A stretch of 64,000 bases of DNA from Paragorgia papillata. Lineage: Eukaryota > Cnidaria > Anthozoa > Scleralcyonacea > Coralliidae. Every line of letters starts with the position of its first letter. Position 1 is the stretch's first letter. Below are positions 21,187-31,584 of the stretch, piece by piece. The notes under the pieces are model-generated. The model worked only from the letters and a program-made list of their open reading frames with translations. It had not been told where the DNA came from and did no database searches. Made by a program: the position numbers and the translations under genes. The stretch is from positions 2,640,501 to 2,704,500 of the forward strand of contig JAWNZC010000347.1 in assembly GCA_035771165.1 (NCBI GenBank). Reading direction: 5' to 3'.

Positions 21187-24067
21187 TTACATATGTGTGT
21201 CAACCAAAGGCCCGGGTTCTGCACAAGCTTTTCTTCGTCTTTCTACTGCCTCTAAAATCTTTCTTCGAGGGCCTAAAGGAATACCAGCACTTTTTAAATC
21301 TTTATCTGTGCACAAAGACAGTGCTTTCATATCGATGCTTTCCTTTCTCATTGTTGATGTAAATTGTTCTAAGTTTAATGATGCTAAAAATGTCATTAAT
21401 GGTGCCATGCGTGGATCATTGTTGCTTGACTGTAAATCATCATCTTCACCATTGTCTGTATCAACATCAGAATCCATGGAGCGACTGGATCCCCAACTAT
21501 ACCTGGAGCTGGTTGCACGACTTGATGTACGACTGTTGTAACTGGATAAGCTGTCAAACTTTTTCATGGGTTCAATTGAAGTAAAACTGTTTCCCTTGGC
21601 ATCCATTGATTTCACTAAATACTGATCTTGAGCAGGACGTCGAGCTTGCTGGGACCCAGATCCAGCCCGAGACCTGGATTTAGGACGTAGAATGATATTT
21701 GCACTGTCAAGGGTGTTTAAAGTGCGTGCAGTTTTAGCAACAGGAAAAGATGACAAACTTGATGATCGTCCTCTTGGAGCAAGAAATGTTTGTCGCACAG
21801 AGCCCTGAGTATTTGAGCCAAATGGTTGTGTTGAACGAATAGATCCACTGCCACTAGTTTTCATTCCTGTTATTTGTGAAAAATGTTCAAGACTTCTTGC
21901 TCTTCTCATGCTTTCAAACCCACCACTTCCTTCACTTGTGCTTTTCTTGTACTCATTGCTCCAATGACCAGGAATATTTTCTTTACTGCTACCATTCTCA
22001 ACCACACCATTCTGCTTCTTAACTCGTTTCTGATACTCCTTGTCACGCTTTTTCTGACTTTTTTCCACCTTCTTTATTCTCTTTCTTGCCACTTTTTCAG
22101 CTTCCTTTTTCTGCTTTTTGGCACGGTTACAATGGTGTAGCATCTGCTCTGCCACAACACGATCAAGGTATTGGACACAATCTAGTTGACCACGAGCTGC
22201 TGCTTCTTCTAAAGGTGTATGGTACTGGTTATCCAAAGACCAAATATTTGATCCAAATTTCGTTAAGAAAACAAGACAGTGAAATTGACCACACGCAGCA
22301 GCAACATGGACACTACTTGACCCATCGTAACATGGTTTGTCTGGGTCTCCACTGAAAAATAACAAGGTAAGTAAAGTTTTCATCTTTCTTTCTCCACTTT
22401 CATACCACAAACATCACCAGACCAAACAAGAGCAGGGTCAACCTTGTACCCAGGGTATTTTCTACGAGGTTGGGCCACTGAGTTGACTAAACGACATTTG
22501 CACATCAAACTCAGTGCTCTTAAATCAGAACAGGCAGAAAACAATGGGAGTTTCTATGACAATTTCTAATCATTTTAGTAGTTAGTTTCACTGAGTCAGT
22601 AAATACACGGTACATTTTTGGTACAACTATTACTGTAATCCTAGTCCAGTTCCAGACCCACTTTCCCCCCCACTACTACTGTAATCCTTGAGTATATACT
22701 CAAGAACTTTGCAAATATTTCCCTCACTCATTTTAGCCAATCCTCACACAAGTTTAATAGCCAGAGAATTATTTTATAATTGGGGGATTATTCAACCATC
22801 ATGAATGCAACTCAAATCCAAAATGTTAAACTGTGTATAATTCTTTATTCTGAGTCAAGGTAGAACATTTTCGACAAACACTAGTTAGTAATTGAGAAAT
22901 GTATCTGAGAGTAATACTCAGCCCAGTCTAGTGTTTCTACAAACTGTAGACTGAATATAGTTCATATAATTTATTTTCTCACAGGATTATCAAGTTAAGC
23001 TTTTGAATAGTTTAGAAATGACATTTGTTTTGATAAACACAACTCATTTGGTTTACATCAATACTATTTTCCCATGCCACATTTCTCAACTATAATGAGC
23101 TTTTATTTCTAGTCCTTTCAATGTTATTATGAATAAAATATGATAACACAAAAACAAAAAGTTACCACGGGCATTTGTCTGCATTAGTTTGCAAATTGGG
23201 GGTCTATGTTGCTGACTACGTCCTTGTTGAGGTTAACCACACTAGAAAACCACATTCGCGTCAAAACTAAAGACTATTAAATAGGAAAACTAAAGATTTC
23301 TTTCTCTCTTGAGAAGATTTCATTTTATTAAACTTAATAATTATAATATTTCGCTTGGTTGAACAGAAACACAAAACGGAATTTTGATAGCATCGTACAA
23401 GCAATCTACGACTAAACAGCGATTACTAAACACATTCAAAACACTGCTATATATATCACAAAAACATACACCTTCTAAGCTACTCAACTCAAATATAACA
23501 GGAATATCACTTTAATTGCATAAAAAGTGTGAAATACTTAAAAACTGAACGATTATAAAGTCGAAAATAATTAGCTATGCAAAGGATACATATTTTGTGA
23601 CCAAACACAAGCCCACGCTAAGAACTTGTTTTGACAACGAATGACAATCTTCAACTATTTCCGATAACACTTAAAAACCAAGCACGCACTTTTATACTCT
23701 TGAAAAACTTCCTCTGAACAACTTTGAAACTAGAGTACTAATGTTTGAAATCGTGTGATTCACAGGACGTCCGATGACGAAGTTTATAGAAAGTTATTCA
23801 CAATTTCACATTAAATATTTGTTCAGTGCTTCAGACTTTTTAATATAAAACAGATGGAGACACGTAGAAATAATAACAAGTTTAGTAAAAACTAAAAACT
23901 TACCCTTTAGCACAGAGAATTCGAAGACATTCTAAATTGCCACAACTAGCAGCCCAATGGACTGGAGTCATTCCATCTTCGTCTCTTTTATTCGCATCTC
24001 GCTTATTCACATGACGAACTACTTCAATCAGACCGTCTTTAGCTGCTCTGTGATATAAACTAGACAT
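21187..24067 (-). CDS. USH1G: SANS/USH1G-type scaffold: ankyrin repeats, Lys-rich coil, SAM domain
   Basis: Two exons: 23904-24067 (54 codons plus 2 nt) and 21187-22351, spliced across a 1.55-kb intron to give 442 aa, close to vertebrate SANS. The N terminus has the family signature (LYHRAAKDG, then DEDGMTPVHWAASCGNLECL). Ankyrin repeats cover about residues 1-125, and a basic coiled stretch (KKQKKEAEKVARKRIKKVEK) covers about 125-170. A Ser/Arg-rich middle corresponds to the CEN region, and a SAM domain covers about 370-430 (MTFLASLNLEQFT ... LGPRRKILEAVERRR). The protein ends VDTHM, which fits a class I PDZ ligand (T-x-hydrophobic) as in the vertebrate protein. In vertebrates SANS links harmonin, myosin VIIa and stereocilia tip-link proteins; ANKS4B is the microvillar relative. 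Which of the two this descends from is not settled by eye. The 3' end was copied into 6555-6684. Confidence 0.93.
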
Positions 24068-24257
24068 TAAAACTGCCTCTAAAGATGAGAATTTGAAGCA
24101 AAGTGTAACGAGCTAAAGCTCTACCAAATGAATCATTCCTTCTCGAGCTTCTTCTCTCAGAGTCAAGTCGGTCTTGTAGAGCAGAGCTAGATCCAGCATG
24201 CATTGCAACGCTAGGCGTAGGAGGAAACCATGGGGGGCCCCCAACTGACTTTCCCAC
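24060..24257 (-). other. Upstream ORF overlapping the SANS start codon
   Basis: A 65-codon open frame, in a different frame from SANS, ends with TAG at 24060-24062, just inside the SANS coding sequence (AATGTCTAG). Its middle (SSALQDRLDSERRSSRR) has protein-like composition but I recognise no domain. It could be an inhibitory upstream ORF, part of another transcript, or chance. Confidence 0.25.
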
Positions 24258-25049
24258 AATTTCATATTCATTTATTCATTATCTATTCAATTTTAATATT
24301 CGAGAAACAACCATGAATAGACACCATGATGAGAGAAAACGTTGCTTTTATTGATAGGAATATATTTTTACTCTTACAGTCATTCCCAAATACACTATTG
24401 CGTAACAAGAAATAGAAAACAATTACTGAATTATTAAAAAAAAAGGGTGCTGAATTAGCAATATCGCCTGAAACTAAGATCGTAATAAAAAGGTGGTGAT
24501 TGGTGAACGCGTTGTTCTGTGAAATGGTGAACGAAATATTGGTGTTTTGAACAGTTGGCATGGCTACCCTCAAAACTAAGTTCCCACAGAGTACACAGTA
24601 ATCAGTATTTGCCACTAGCGTATACAGTACCGTGCGAGGCAGTGGCATTTTTAGAACAATTCGCCGCTGCATTTCGGTCAGGGCACGGTGAAAATCACAC
24701 GACAAGACGCTCTTGCACAGGCAACAACATTTGAAAGAAAGACAACAAGTTCACGTTATTTTGAAAACAGAAGTGAAGCTTTTATTATCTGTGCAGCCAG
24801 CCAGAACTGCGGCAAGAAACGTCAGACGTGAATTTTAGCATAATGTGTAGCTAATGAAACATGAGTACGACGCGACGAGCACTTCTTGAGTTGGTTGAAC
24901 CTTGCCCCAGGTAGAATTTTAAGTTGTCATAAATTTCCTCGAAATGGCGCGATTTTCACCTTGACTTTTCAGCTTTGCCTGGGCAAGCGCAGTACTGCTC
25001 GCTGAGTCAAGGTCACCTAAAACTGGATGATTAAACACTAAAATAAAAC
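24258..25049. other. Intergenic region upstream of SANS
   Basis: No recognisable gene. A 140-codon minus frame (24283-24705) has no family resemblance I can identify. Confidence 0.4.
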
Positions 25050-25131
25050 TGTTGGTGATGGTGGTGATGATGGTGGTGGTGATGATGATGATAATGATGA
25101 TGATGATGATGTTGATGATGATGGTGATGAT
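25050..25131. repeat. GATGGTGGT/GATGAT microsatellite
   Basis: About 80 bp of (GAT)n/(GGT)n. Confidence 0.9.
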
Positions 25132-25468
25132 AATTAATTACTTATAGTTGGACGGACATTCACGCAACAAAATTTACTTTCCAAATTTACTTTTTATTTC
25201 TAGTAGTTAAATAAAACAACAGTAACGGTCAATTTGCTTGCATTATTGAAACAGAAAATAGAGTTATATTTACTGAGATTAAAAAGTGCCCGCACAGCCA
25301 CAGTTTTGTGAATCGGTTATTCATAAGTTGAGTTATCAATGTTTCAGTGTTCTTATTAGGGTTCTCTAACACTCTCGAGTCTTCTCACGTGCGTTTAAAT
25401 CAAACAAAACGCACACCAACGCAACTATTAGAAATCCATTGTGCTTTTATTGTCAGTCACAACGCGGG

Positions 25469-25684
25469 TCACAACGCTATCTTAGTTTCCATACGATTAT
25501 CAGCCAAGAGTTTCAATATCTCCGCTAGTTCTCGTGATGTTAATGTTGAACCTTGACCAAGAACCTCAACAGATGTAATTCTCAAGTGAAATGGTTCCAA
25601 TAATTGCTTCAATTCTTTTTCCTCTTTTCGAGATCTTTTATTAGTAATAAGAAATTCTTTAAACTGGCTCAGCCTACAGGACAT
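25469..25684 (-). CDS. Small unidentified ORF (71 aa), possible gene
   Basis: The single-exon frame starts at ATG 25684 (MSCRLSQFKEFL) and is predicted soluble and helical, with a charged stretch (KRSRKEEKELKQLLEPF) and a second helix (TSRELAEILKLLADN). An AATAAA on the minus strand lies about 20 bp after the stop (25446-25451), and a CCAAT motif lies about 100 bp upstream (around 25779). I do not recognise the family. It could be a real small gene or a chance frame; the flanking signals make it better than most short frames here. Confidence 0.4.
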   Translation of the reverse strand: MSCRLSQFKEFLITNKRSRKEEKELKQLLEPFHLRITSVEVLGQGSTLTSRELAEILKLLADNRMETKIAL

Positions 25685-25699
25685 CTTTCTCACTGAGTT

Positions 25700-26580
25700 A
25701 CACTAAATGTTTTTTGTTTTTTTTAATCTTCGACAGCAAACAGGTAGCATAATAACCTGTCACTAGATCTTGTTTTGTGATTGGTTGAAATTATTGCACT
25801 TGATGTGCTGGTGGGAAAATGTCGGAAGGATAGAAACGAAATATAGCGAGACTACAATAATGTATAATACTTTATTCATCAAATACCAATACAGGCACAT
25901 ATGAAAAGATATTTACATAAAAGTACAGAACGTACAGTAACATGAACTAGATAATACCATACAAACTATGGTTAAAAGTGTAAAGGTATAGTAATGCGAG
26001 TTAAATAATATAGCTAGGAGTACAGTGTATGGTAATATGGGTTAGACAATATAATGACTATCATATAATGAAAGAATATCATGAAAATATTTTGATATTA
26101 TTTTCATGATAGACTTATCGTGTACATTTATGATATATAGAAAGAAATACATGAAGTAAAAGCTGTGACAGCTGTGTTGGGATTGAACTTTGAACTCTTA
26201 ACTTGTATTTTTGTCATTGAAAAACGTTTTAAGAGAGGCGTTTTTGCGGAAAGCTGGGACATAATAACGAGAAGGAAATATAAGATAAAGAAGGTGAAGA
26301 GGAAGAAAAAAAGGAAGAAAAAAAGAAGGAAAAGAGAACATCAACATCATGGTCCGAGAAATGGAACATGACCATTAGTTTATTTAGTCACAAAGAGTTT
26401 AATTTACAGTTTCACATTACAGTTTATTTTAACCACAAGATACAAATAAACTTGTTGGTTTTCCTATTCATTTGAATTAATTTAATTTTAAATAAATTTC
26501 CAACTGTTTTTTAACACATAGAATTCATTAATTTAAAATACACCTGATTTACTCAAGCGTAACTTCCAACGCAATGTCAC
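25700..26580. other. Intergenic region, AT-rich
   Basis: It contains an imperfect palindrome (atcatgaaaatattttgata with its mirror, around 26079-26112) and a purine tract (aagaggaagaaaaaaaggaa, 26290-26340). No gene was seen. Confidence 0.5.
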
Positions 26581-29500
26581 TTAACTTCTGATATCAGTTG
26601 TATGATGACATCTAACTCTCCCCAGACCTTTATAAATCTCAGCTTGAACTTTTCCATATTCTACACATTCTCCATCAATAGTAATGATCTTCGATGGAGC
26701 AGAATAAGGCTCAAGTCGAAATGCACGTGCTTTAACCACATTTATACCAGGCACAGACAAATGCTCACCTTGTTCTATGTTGTTTAAAACAGCAATCAAT
26801 TCTCTTCTTGACATGTCTCCAGTTAAATAAACACCATAAATAATCCCACCACCGAGCTCAGCTGCCGGAACAAGATAAAAATCTTTACCAATATGTGACA
26901 ATGTGACAAATGCCCAACCAATAAATTCTCCTTCAATACATTTCCATGAATTAGGCAATTCATTGTGAATTTTAGGTAAGTGTACATTCTGAATGCCACT
27001 TGCACAAATCCCATTCTGCAAAGGTTGTTCTTGAAATGTAACATTAGATAGTTCAGCTGTATCACCACCATCTAGTTGAAGTGATTCAGTTAATTGTTCA
27101 TGGCAATTAAATAATGGCTCTTGACGGTCTGTGTGATCGTAATCTTCTAAAGGGAGGTACCACATCTTGCCAGAGAAACGTCGTCGTTTCATAATGTTCT
27201 TAACTGCCATGTAAGTAAAGCGCATATCTCCCAAGTAGCGATATTTCTCAGATTCAACATCAATATCTGCAACAAGTCCCATGACTATTCCAAGCAAAGA
27301 GTAATATATCTCAGAATTGGATGTTTCTGCTCTGACAATGTCCAAGGGAGCAGGAGTTCCAGTAAGAACAGTGAACACAGCACTTGTTATATCAAATGGT
27401 TCTCTGTAAAAAACAATTATAGCTTTGTCAATAATTTCAACCACACTAGGTTTAAGTTAAAAAATTATATTGTTCCTCACCCTGAGTGGTGTAATATTGT
27501 AGCACACAATCCATTGCCAGAGCCGCAAGGTATGTGACCTAGAGGAGTTTTGATTGCATCCTTGTAGTCAGCTCGATTCATTAAACCATTGACAACCTAA
27601 AAAGTGTAAAATGTTTTGTAGCACGGCACTGCACATTGCTTCCAGCAGTGTGTGAGAAATTAAACTTATCAAAAGTAATACCATTACTATCTTTTTTTTT
27701 AGTTTTGTTTGTTCAACAATCCATTCCTGTCTGAGCTGGCCTAATTTATAAACTTACTTCGTGAAGAAGACCATCTCCACTGCAACACAAGATACAATCC
27801 AAGTTATCCAACTTCGTCACGTCAGAATTTTGAATAATTTCTTTAGCATGGCCAGCATGGTCTGCAGCAGATCAGAGCAAGAAAAAACACTGCTTATACT
27901 CACTGCTTATATTTTGGTGTTGAAAAATGTTTTATTATAAAAAGGGCACTTTTCTGTTGCAAAAAAGCACTTTAAAACAAATTTAAGTTCAAGGGGATGT
28001 GCACCCTCTGCCCCCTTGCATTGGTTCCTACACCCCTGGATGAAAGGACAATTTTGTACTACCATAGTGTCATGTGAATATAGTCTAAATATAGCCACAA
28101 TAGACCAATATTAATGCTATTTTAAAAAGGTACAGTTTTTTCATTACCTGTAATTTCCACTTTATAATCTACTTCAGCTTCATCCAACATTGGTTTTACT
28201 TTCTTGTTAAACACCTGTTGTGCAAATCCTTGACCACCAAAAGGATTAATGATGACAAGAAATTGTAGCTTAGGTGGGGAACCTGCAGGTTTGACAAAAT
28301 TGGAATTATTCAGTTCAAATGTTAGTTTTCCTAAAGCATGCAAAAATGCCTTCTGGAATGATAGACACTTATGATTGCTTAGCATTGTTTTCTAAAAAAA
28401 ATTATCCTTCTGTCATATTTGCAATCCCAGAGTGTTTGTTTCATCATCCACCTCAGCCCTCCCTGCTAGCATGTGATGGGGTAGCTTGGTACCCTGGCCC
28501 AATCAAAGAATATGGGCCAGGTAACCACTAAAGACTTCTGCTTTCCTATTGGTTAAAATTTCGCGCATTTTTAGTGCTATGAGCAAAACTGCAATCCTCA
28601 TAAGTGGATTTAGCCCTGATGACATGAGAATGAAATTAGTGGTTACCTGGCCCATATTTCTTTTGAAATTGGGCCAGGGTACCAGGCTAGTGATGGGGAT
28701 GCAAGAGTCCTGCTAGGGATCTGATGGGAATGTGATGTGAATGATGTGGTGGGAGTGTGAGGGATGTGGTGGGAATGTGATGGGAGTGTGAGGTGGTGCA
28801 CTAGGGGTATGTTGAAGGTGCAAAAGCCAGAGGTGTATGTGGTGGAGGTGCAAGGTGTGCAGTGAGAGTGCAAGAGGTATGGTATTGAGAGGGGGTATGG
28901 TAATTGGGGGCATAGTGCTCTTCTCTGTGTGACCACACCAAACAAACAGGAAGCAGATTGATAGATATGAAAGACATACATGCTACTGCTTAATGAGTAT
29001 ACCACCCATAAACATTCCATAAGCTTTTAGCCATTATAAATACTCACATTTCAACAGAACAAAATATGCAAGGAACTCACATAAAAGATACAAATGAAAC
29101 TTTGTTTCTACAAAGACTCATTGTAAAAAAATACAACAAAGAATTCTTTGTCCTCAAAAATATTGAAGGGGGTCCTCAAAAATCTTGAAGGGGATCAACA
29201 AAATAATATTGTCATCAGATTTCTTTCAGTGAAAAATATGGTTAATTTTTTGTTGAATTAATAACTTTGGTGGTAGATTATTTGAAACTATAATGAAAAT
29301 ACAATATATTCCATTAATCAGGGAATACAATGATAATTTGGTATACTGTTTGGTTTACATTTAAATGTAAATCCAACCGGATGTCACTATTAATATAAAA
29401 TATATTAATTTATAAATAGGTGTTTCAGTATATTAATACAGAACAAGGAACTTTGACATATGTATATACTACATATAAACACTATATTTAATATTTAAAC

Positions 29501-30175
29501 CATTAACCGTGTTTAAACACAGTAAGTTTGTGAAAGCAAATATTTACATAAAGCAAAGAAAATATTTACATGTACGTATTCTACAAATAGTGCTATCTAG
29601 GCCGACAGTGTGGTAGGAAGTAGAGAAAAATATTAACGTCAACTGGCGAGATTTTAGAAAACGAAACACTGACATTGTTCTCAAGAAGTCTACCTTCTAC
29701 CAACAAAATACTTCTAAATAAATAAACCAGACAAACCTTGTCGTTCTTTGGCAGTATTCAGATCACATTTCTTAGTTAATAACCATTTGATAGAGTTGAT
29801 CCATTTCTCTGCTACTACTGTATTGTCTTCACTACTACCAACGCAAAACACATGCTCTACTCGACGTCTTTTCAATCGTTTCCCAAACTTTATTTTCTTT
29901 AAAGGATATGAATAAATGTGAATAAACGCGACATTTTCATCTCCAGTTTCACTACTCGTTGAACTCCTCGCTCCAGTGACATCGTTCAACAATATTGTAT
30001 TCACTATTTTCTCTGCTTTTTCACTCCCTGCTCTTTCATTCGTTTCGTAGATAATAGAGTTGTTCGTCAACGTTGTCTTGTAGATTTTTCCATAGTTTGG
30101 ACCAAGTTTGAACTCTTCAACGAAGCAAAAATCTTCAACTCTTGTTTCTTCGTTCATGTTCGTCTGACATGCCAT
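26581..30175 (-). CDS. SPHK: Sphingosine kinase
   Basis: Five exons: 29737-30175, 28148-28282, 27758-27861, 27481-27596 and 26581-27403, giving 538 aa with all phases matching. It phosphorylates sphingosine to sphingosine-1-phosphate using ATP. The N-terminal 145 residues look like the PH-like lead-in of animal enzymes. The diacylglycerol-kinase-type catalytic fold follows: LVIINPFGGQG (nucleotide loop), then CSGDGLLHEVVNGLM (family SGDG motif) and HIPCGSGNG. The lipid-binding part has GLVADIDVESEKYRYLGDMR, the sphingosine-kinase signature. An insert of about 60 residues in the C-terminal half is Gln/Asn/Leu-rich and variable between animals. The length lies between human SPHK1 and SPHK2. The first intron carries one MITE (28482-28690) and a GT-rich tract. 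The SPHK1 versus SPHK2 assignment is not meaningful here. Confidence 0.95.
28482..28690. mobile_element. hAT-like MITE, 209 bp, TSD TGATGGGG
   Basis: The inverted termini are TAGCTTGGTACCCTGGCCC and GGGCCAGGGTACCAGGCTAG. The 8-bp duplication TGATGGGG lies at 28474-28481 and 28691-28698. It is in the first intron of sphingosine kinase. A second copy in the same orientation is at 59338-59547. Confidence 0.93.
28691..28880. repeat. GT/GA-rich low-complexity tract
   Basis: Degenerate repeats of gggaatgtgatg and gtgtgaggtggtg. The minus-strand His/Pro/Ser-rich frame across it is an artefact. Confidence 0.7.
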
Positions 30176-30522
30176 GGCACCTGATTCACTTTTGATTAAA
30201 AACCATCACTCAAAATGATCAAAGTCCAAATACGTCACATGGGGTGGTTGACGGTTCACTCATCAGTGAACTGTGTAAGTTTTAAAAAAAAAAGACTAAA
30301 CAAGTCTGTCATTTCTGCCTGCGCCAGCCAAAAACGACCCCTTTATTGCTTTATTCCGTCTAACACCAGACCATTTTCACAGAAAAGAAATTCTGTGCCA
30401 TTTCACTCTGTCTAACGCCGCCAGACGTGATGCATGTATATTGAACCAATATTACAAAAACAAACTCGCTAAGTTTACTTTATATTAAACAACACCAATC
30501 CTGACCATTTTATTCTGGCTCT
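30176..30522. other. Upstream region of sphingosine kinase
   Basis: No coding sequence seen. It contains a fragment of the GTCTAAC...CCAGAC interspersed repeat near 30360-30430. Confidence 0.4.
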
Positions 30523-30755
30523 TAAGCCCTAATCAAACGAGAACGCAAGTCATCGCAAGTTGGCAATCACGCTATCTCAGCCAGCCGCTCTGAATAGTTT
30601 CCCGAAAATATCATGTACCGTGACAAAATTAAAACTTGTTTAAAACACTCATGAAACCTTTATTTTGTTAATTTGGGTCTTCAAACGACCGCCACAGAAA
30701 TTCTGACTGCCAACTTGCGATGACTTGCGTTCTCGTTTGATTTAATAGGGCTTTA
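30523..30755. mobile_element. MITE with AAGCCCTAATCAAACGAGAA termini, copy 1
   Basis: Terminal inverted repeats of about 40 bp (left agccctaatcaaacgagaac, right its mirror ending agggctt) enclose about 150 bp. The family shows a TA target in copy 2; here the left edge has lost one base. Confidence 0.85.
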
Positions 30756-31033
30756 CAGCTGGATAAAAATGTTCCTTACATTTTCAGAAGAAAGAACTCA
30801 CTCACTATCTGAAAAAATGTTTACAGTCTTTATAATACTCTGACATTAGTACTATACTGTACTATTAATTGTTAGTATAAAAACTCAAATAATGCATCTT
30901 GCACTCTAAACGATAACTGCAACAAAATATTAATACTCCTTGCTTTAGTTCTGTATAAGCTAACTATAATACTCTTTCAGTTCTTTACAATTAGAATTCT
31001 CCCGTGTAGGTTTTCTGTAGAATGTCAACATTA

Positions 31034-31479
31034 CAGTCGTTGGCACCTAAGCGTGTACACCGCCCGTCAAAACATGTTTTATGTCAACGTCAAAGTTAAC
31101 TGTTTACCTTGGAAACGTATAAAGCCCTAATCAAACGAGAACGCAAGTCATCGCAAGTTGGCAGTCACGCTATCTCAGCCAGCCGCTCTGAATAGTTTCC
31201 CGAAAATATCATGTACCGTGACAAAGTTAAAACTTGTTTAAAACACTTATGAAACCTTTATTTTGTTAATTTGGGTGTTTGAACGACCGCCACAGAAATT
31301 CTGACTGCCAACTTGCGATGACTTGCGTTCTCGTTTGATTAGGGCTTTAGGTTTTCATTGAACCAACGCATTGTCACATGAATGTGCCCTTAGCCAATCA
31401 CATTTCAAAACGGTTAACTTTGGCTTACATTTAGAACATGTTTTGACGGGCAATGTACACGCTTAGGTGCCAACGACTG
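31034..31479. mobile_element. Tc1/mariner-like MITE with TA target, split by a second MITE
   Basis: The ends CAGTCGTTGGCACCTAAGCG and its mirror form inverted repeats of about 45 bp, flanked by TA (31032-31033 and 31480-31481). A different MITE (31122-31347) is inserted inside. No transposase was seen. Confidence 0.85.
31122..31347. mobile_element. MITE with AAGCCCTAATCAAACGAGAA termini, copy 2 (nested)
   Basis: Same family as 30523-30755, flanked by TA (31120-31121 and 31348-31349), inside the mariner-like element 31034-31479. Confidence 0.85.
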
Positions 31480-31584
31480 TATATTGAAATTATGTCTTAC
31501 ATAATTCCGAGATTAACTTTCAAGGAATATATCATCAGTTTAATAACATTAGGTGCGTCACTATTACCAATGTACTTTCTTTCT

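Larger units (their letters stand above)
13520..21316. repeat. Segmental duplication, right copy (B)
   Basis: Partner of 540-6684. It is longer mainly because of transposons absent from copy A (15054-15428, 16395-17189, 17451-17681, 17790-18017, 19261-19829, and the body of 19257-20778) and because of extra tandem 3'-flank repeats (20779-21080). It ends inside the last exon of the intact SANS gene. Confidence 0.85.

Noticed and set aside
24283..24705. 140-codon minus frame upstream of SANS
   Set aside because: No recognisable domain, no supporting signals, and composition like noncoding AT-rich DNA.
31034..31479. CRISPR-like or regulatory repeat array
   Set aside because: The repeated segments are terminal inverted repeats of nested MITEs, not short direct repeats with spacers.
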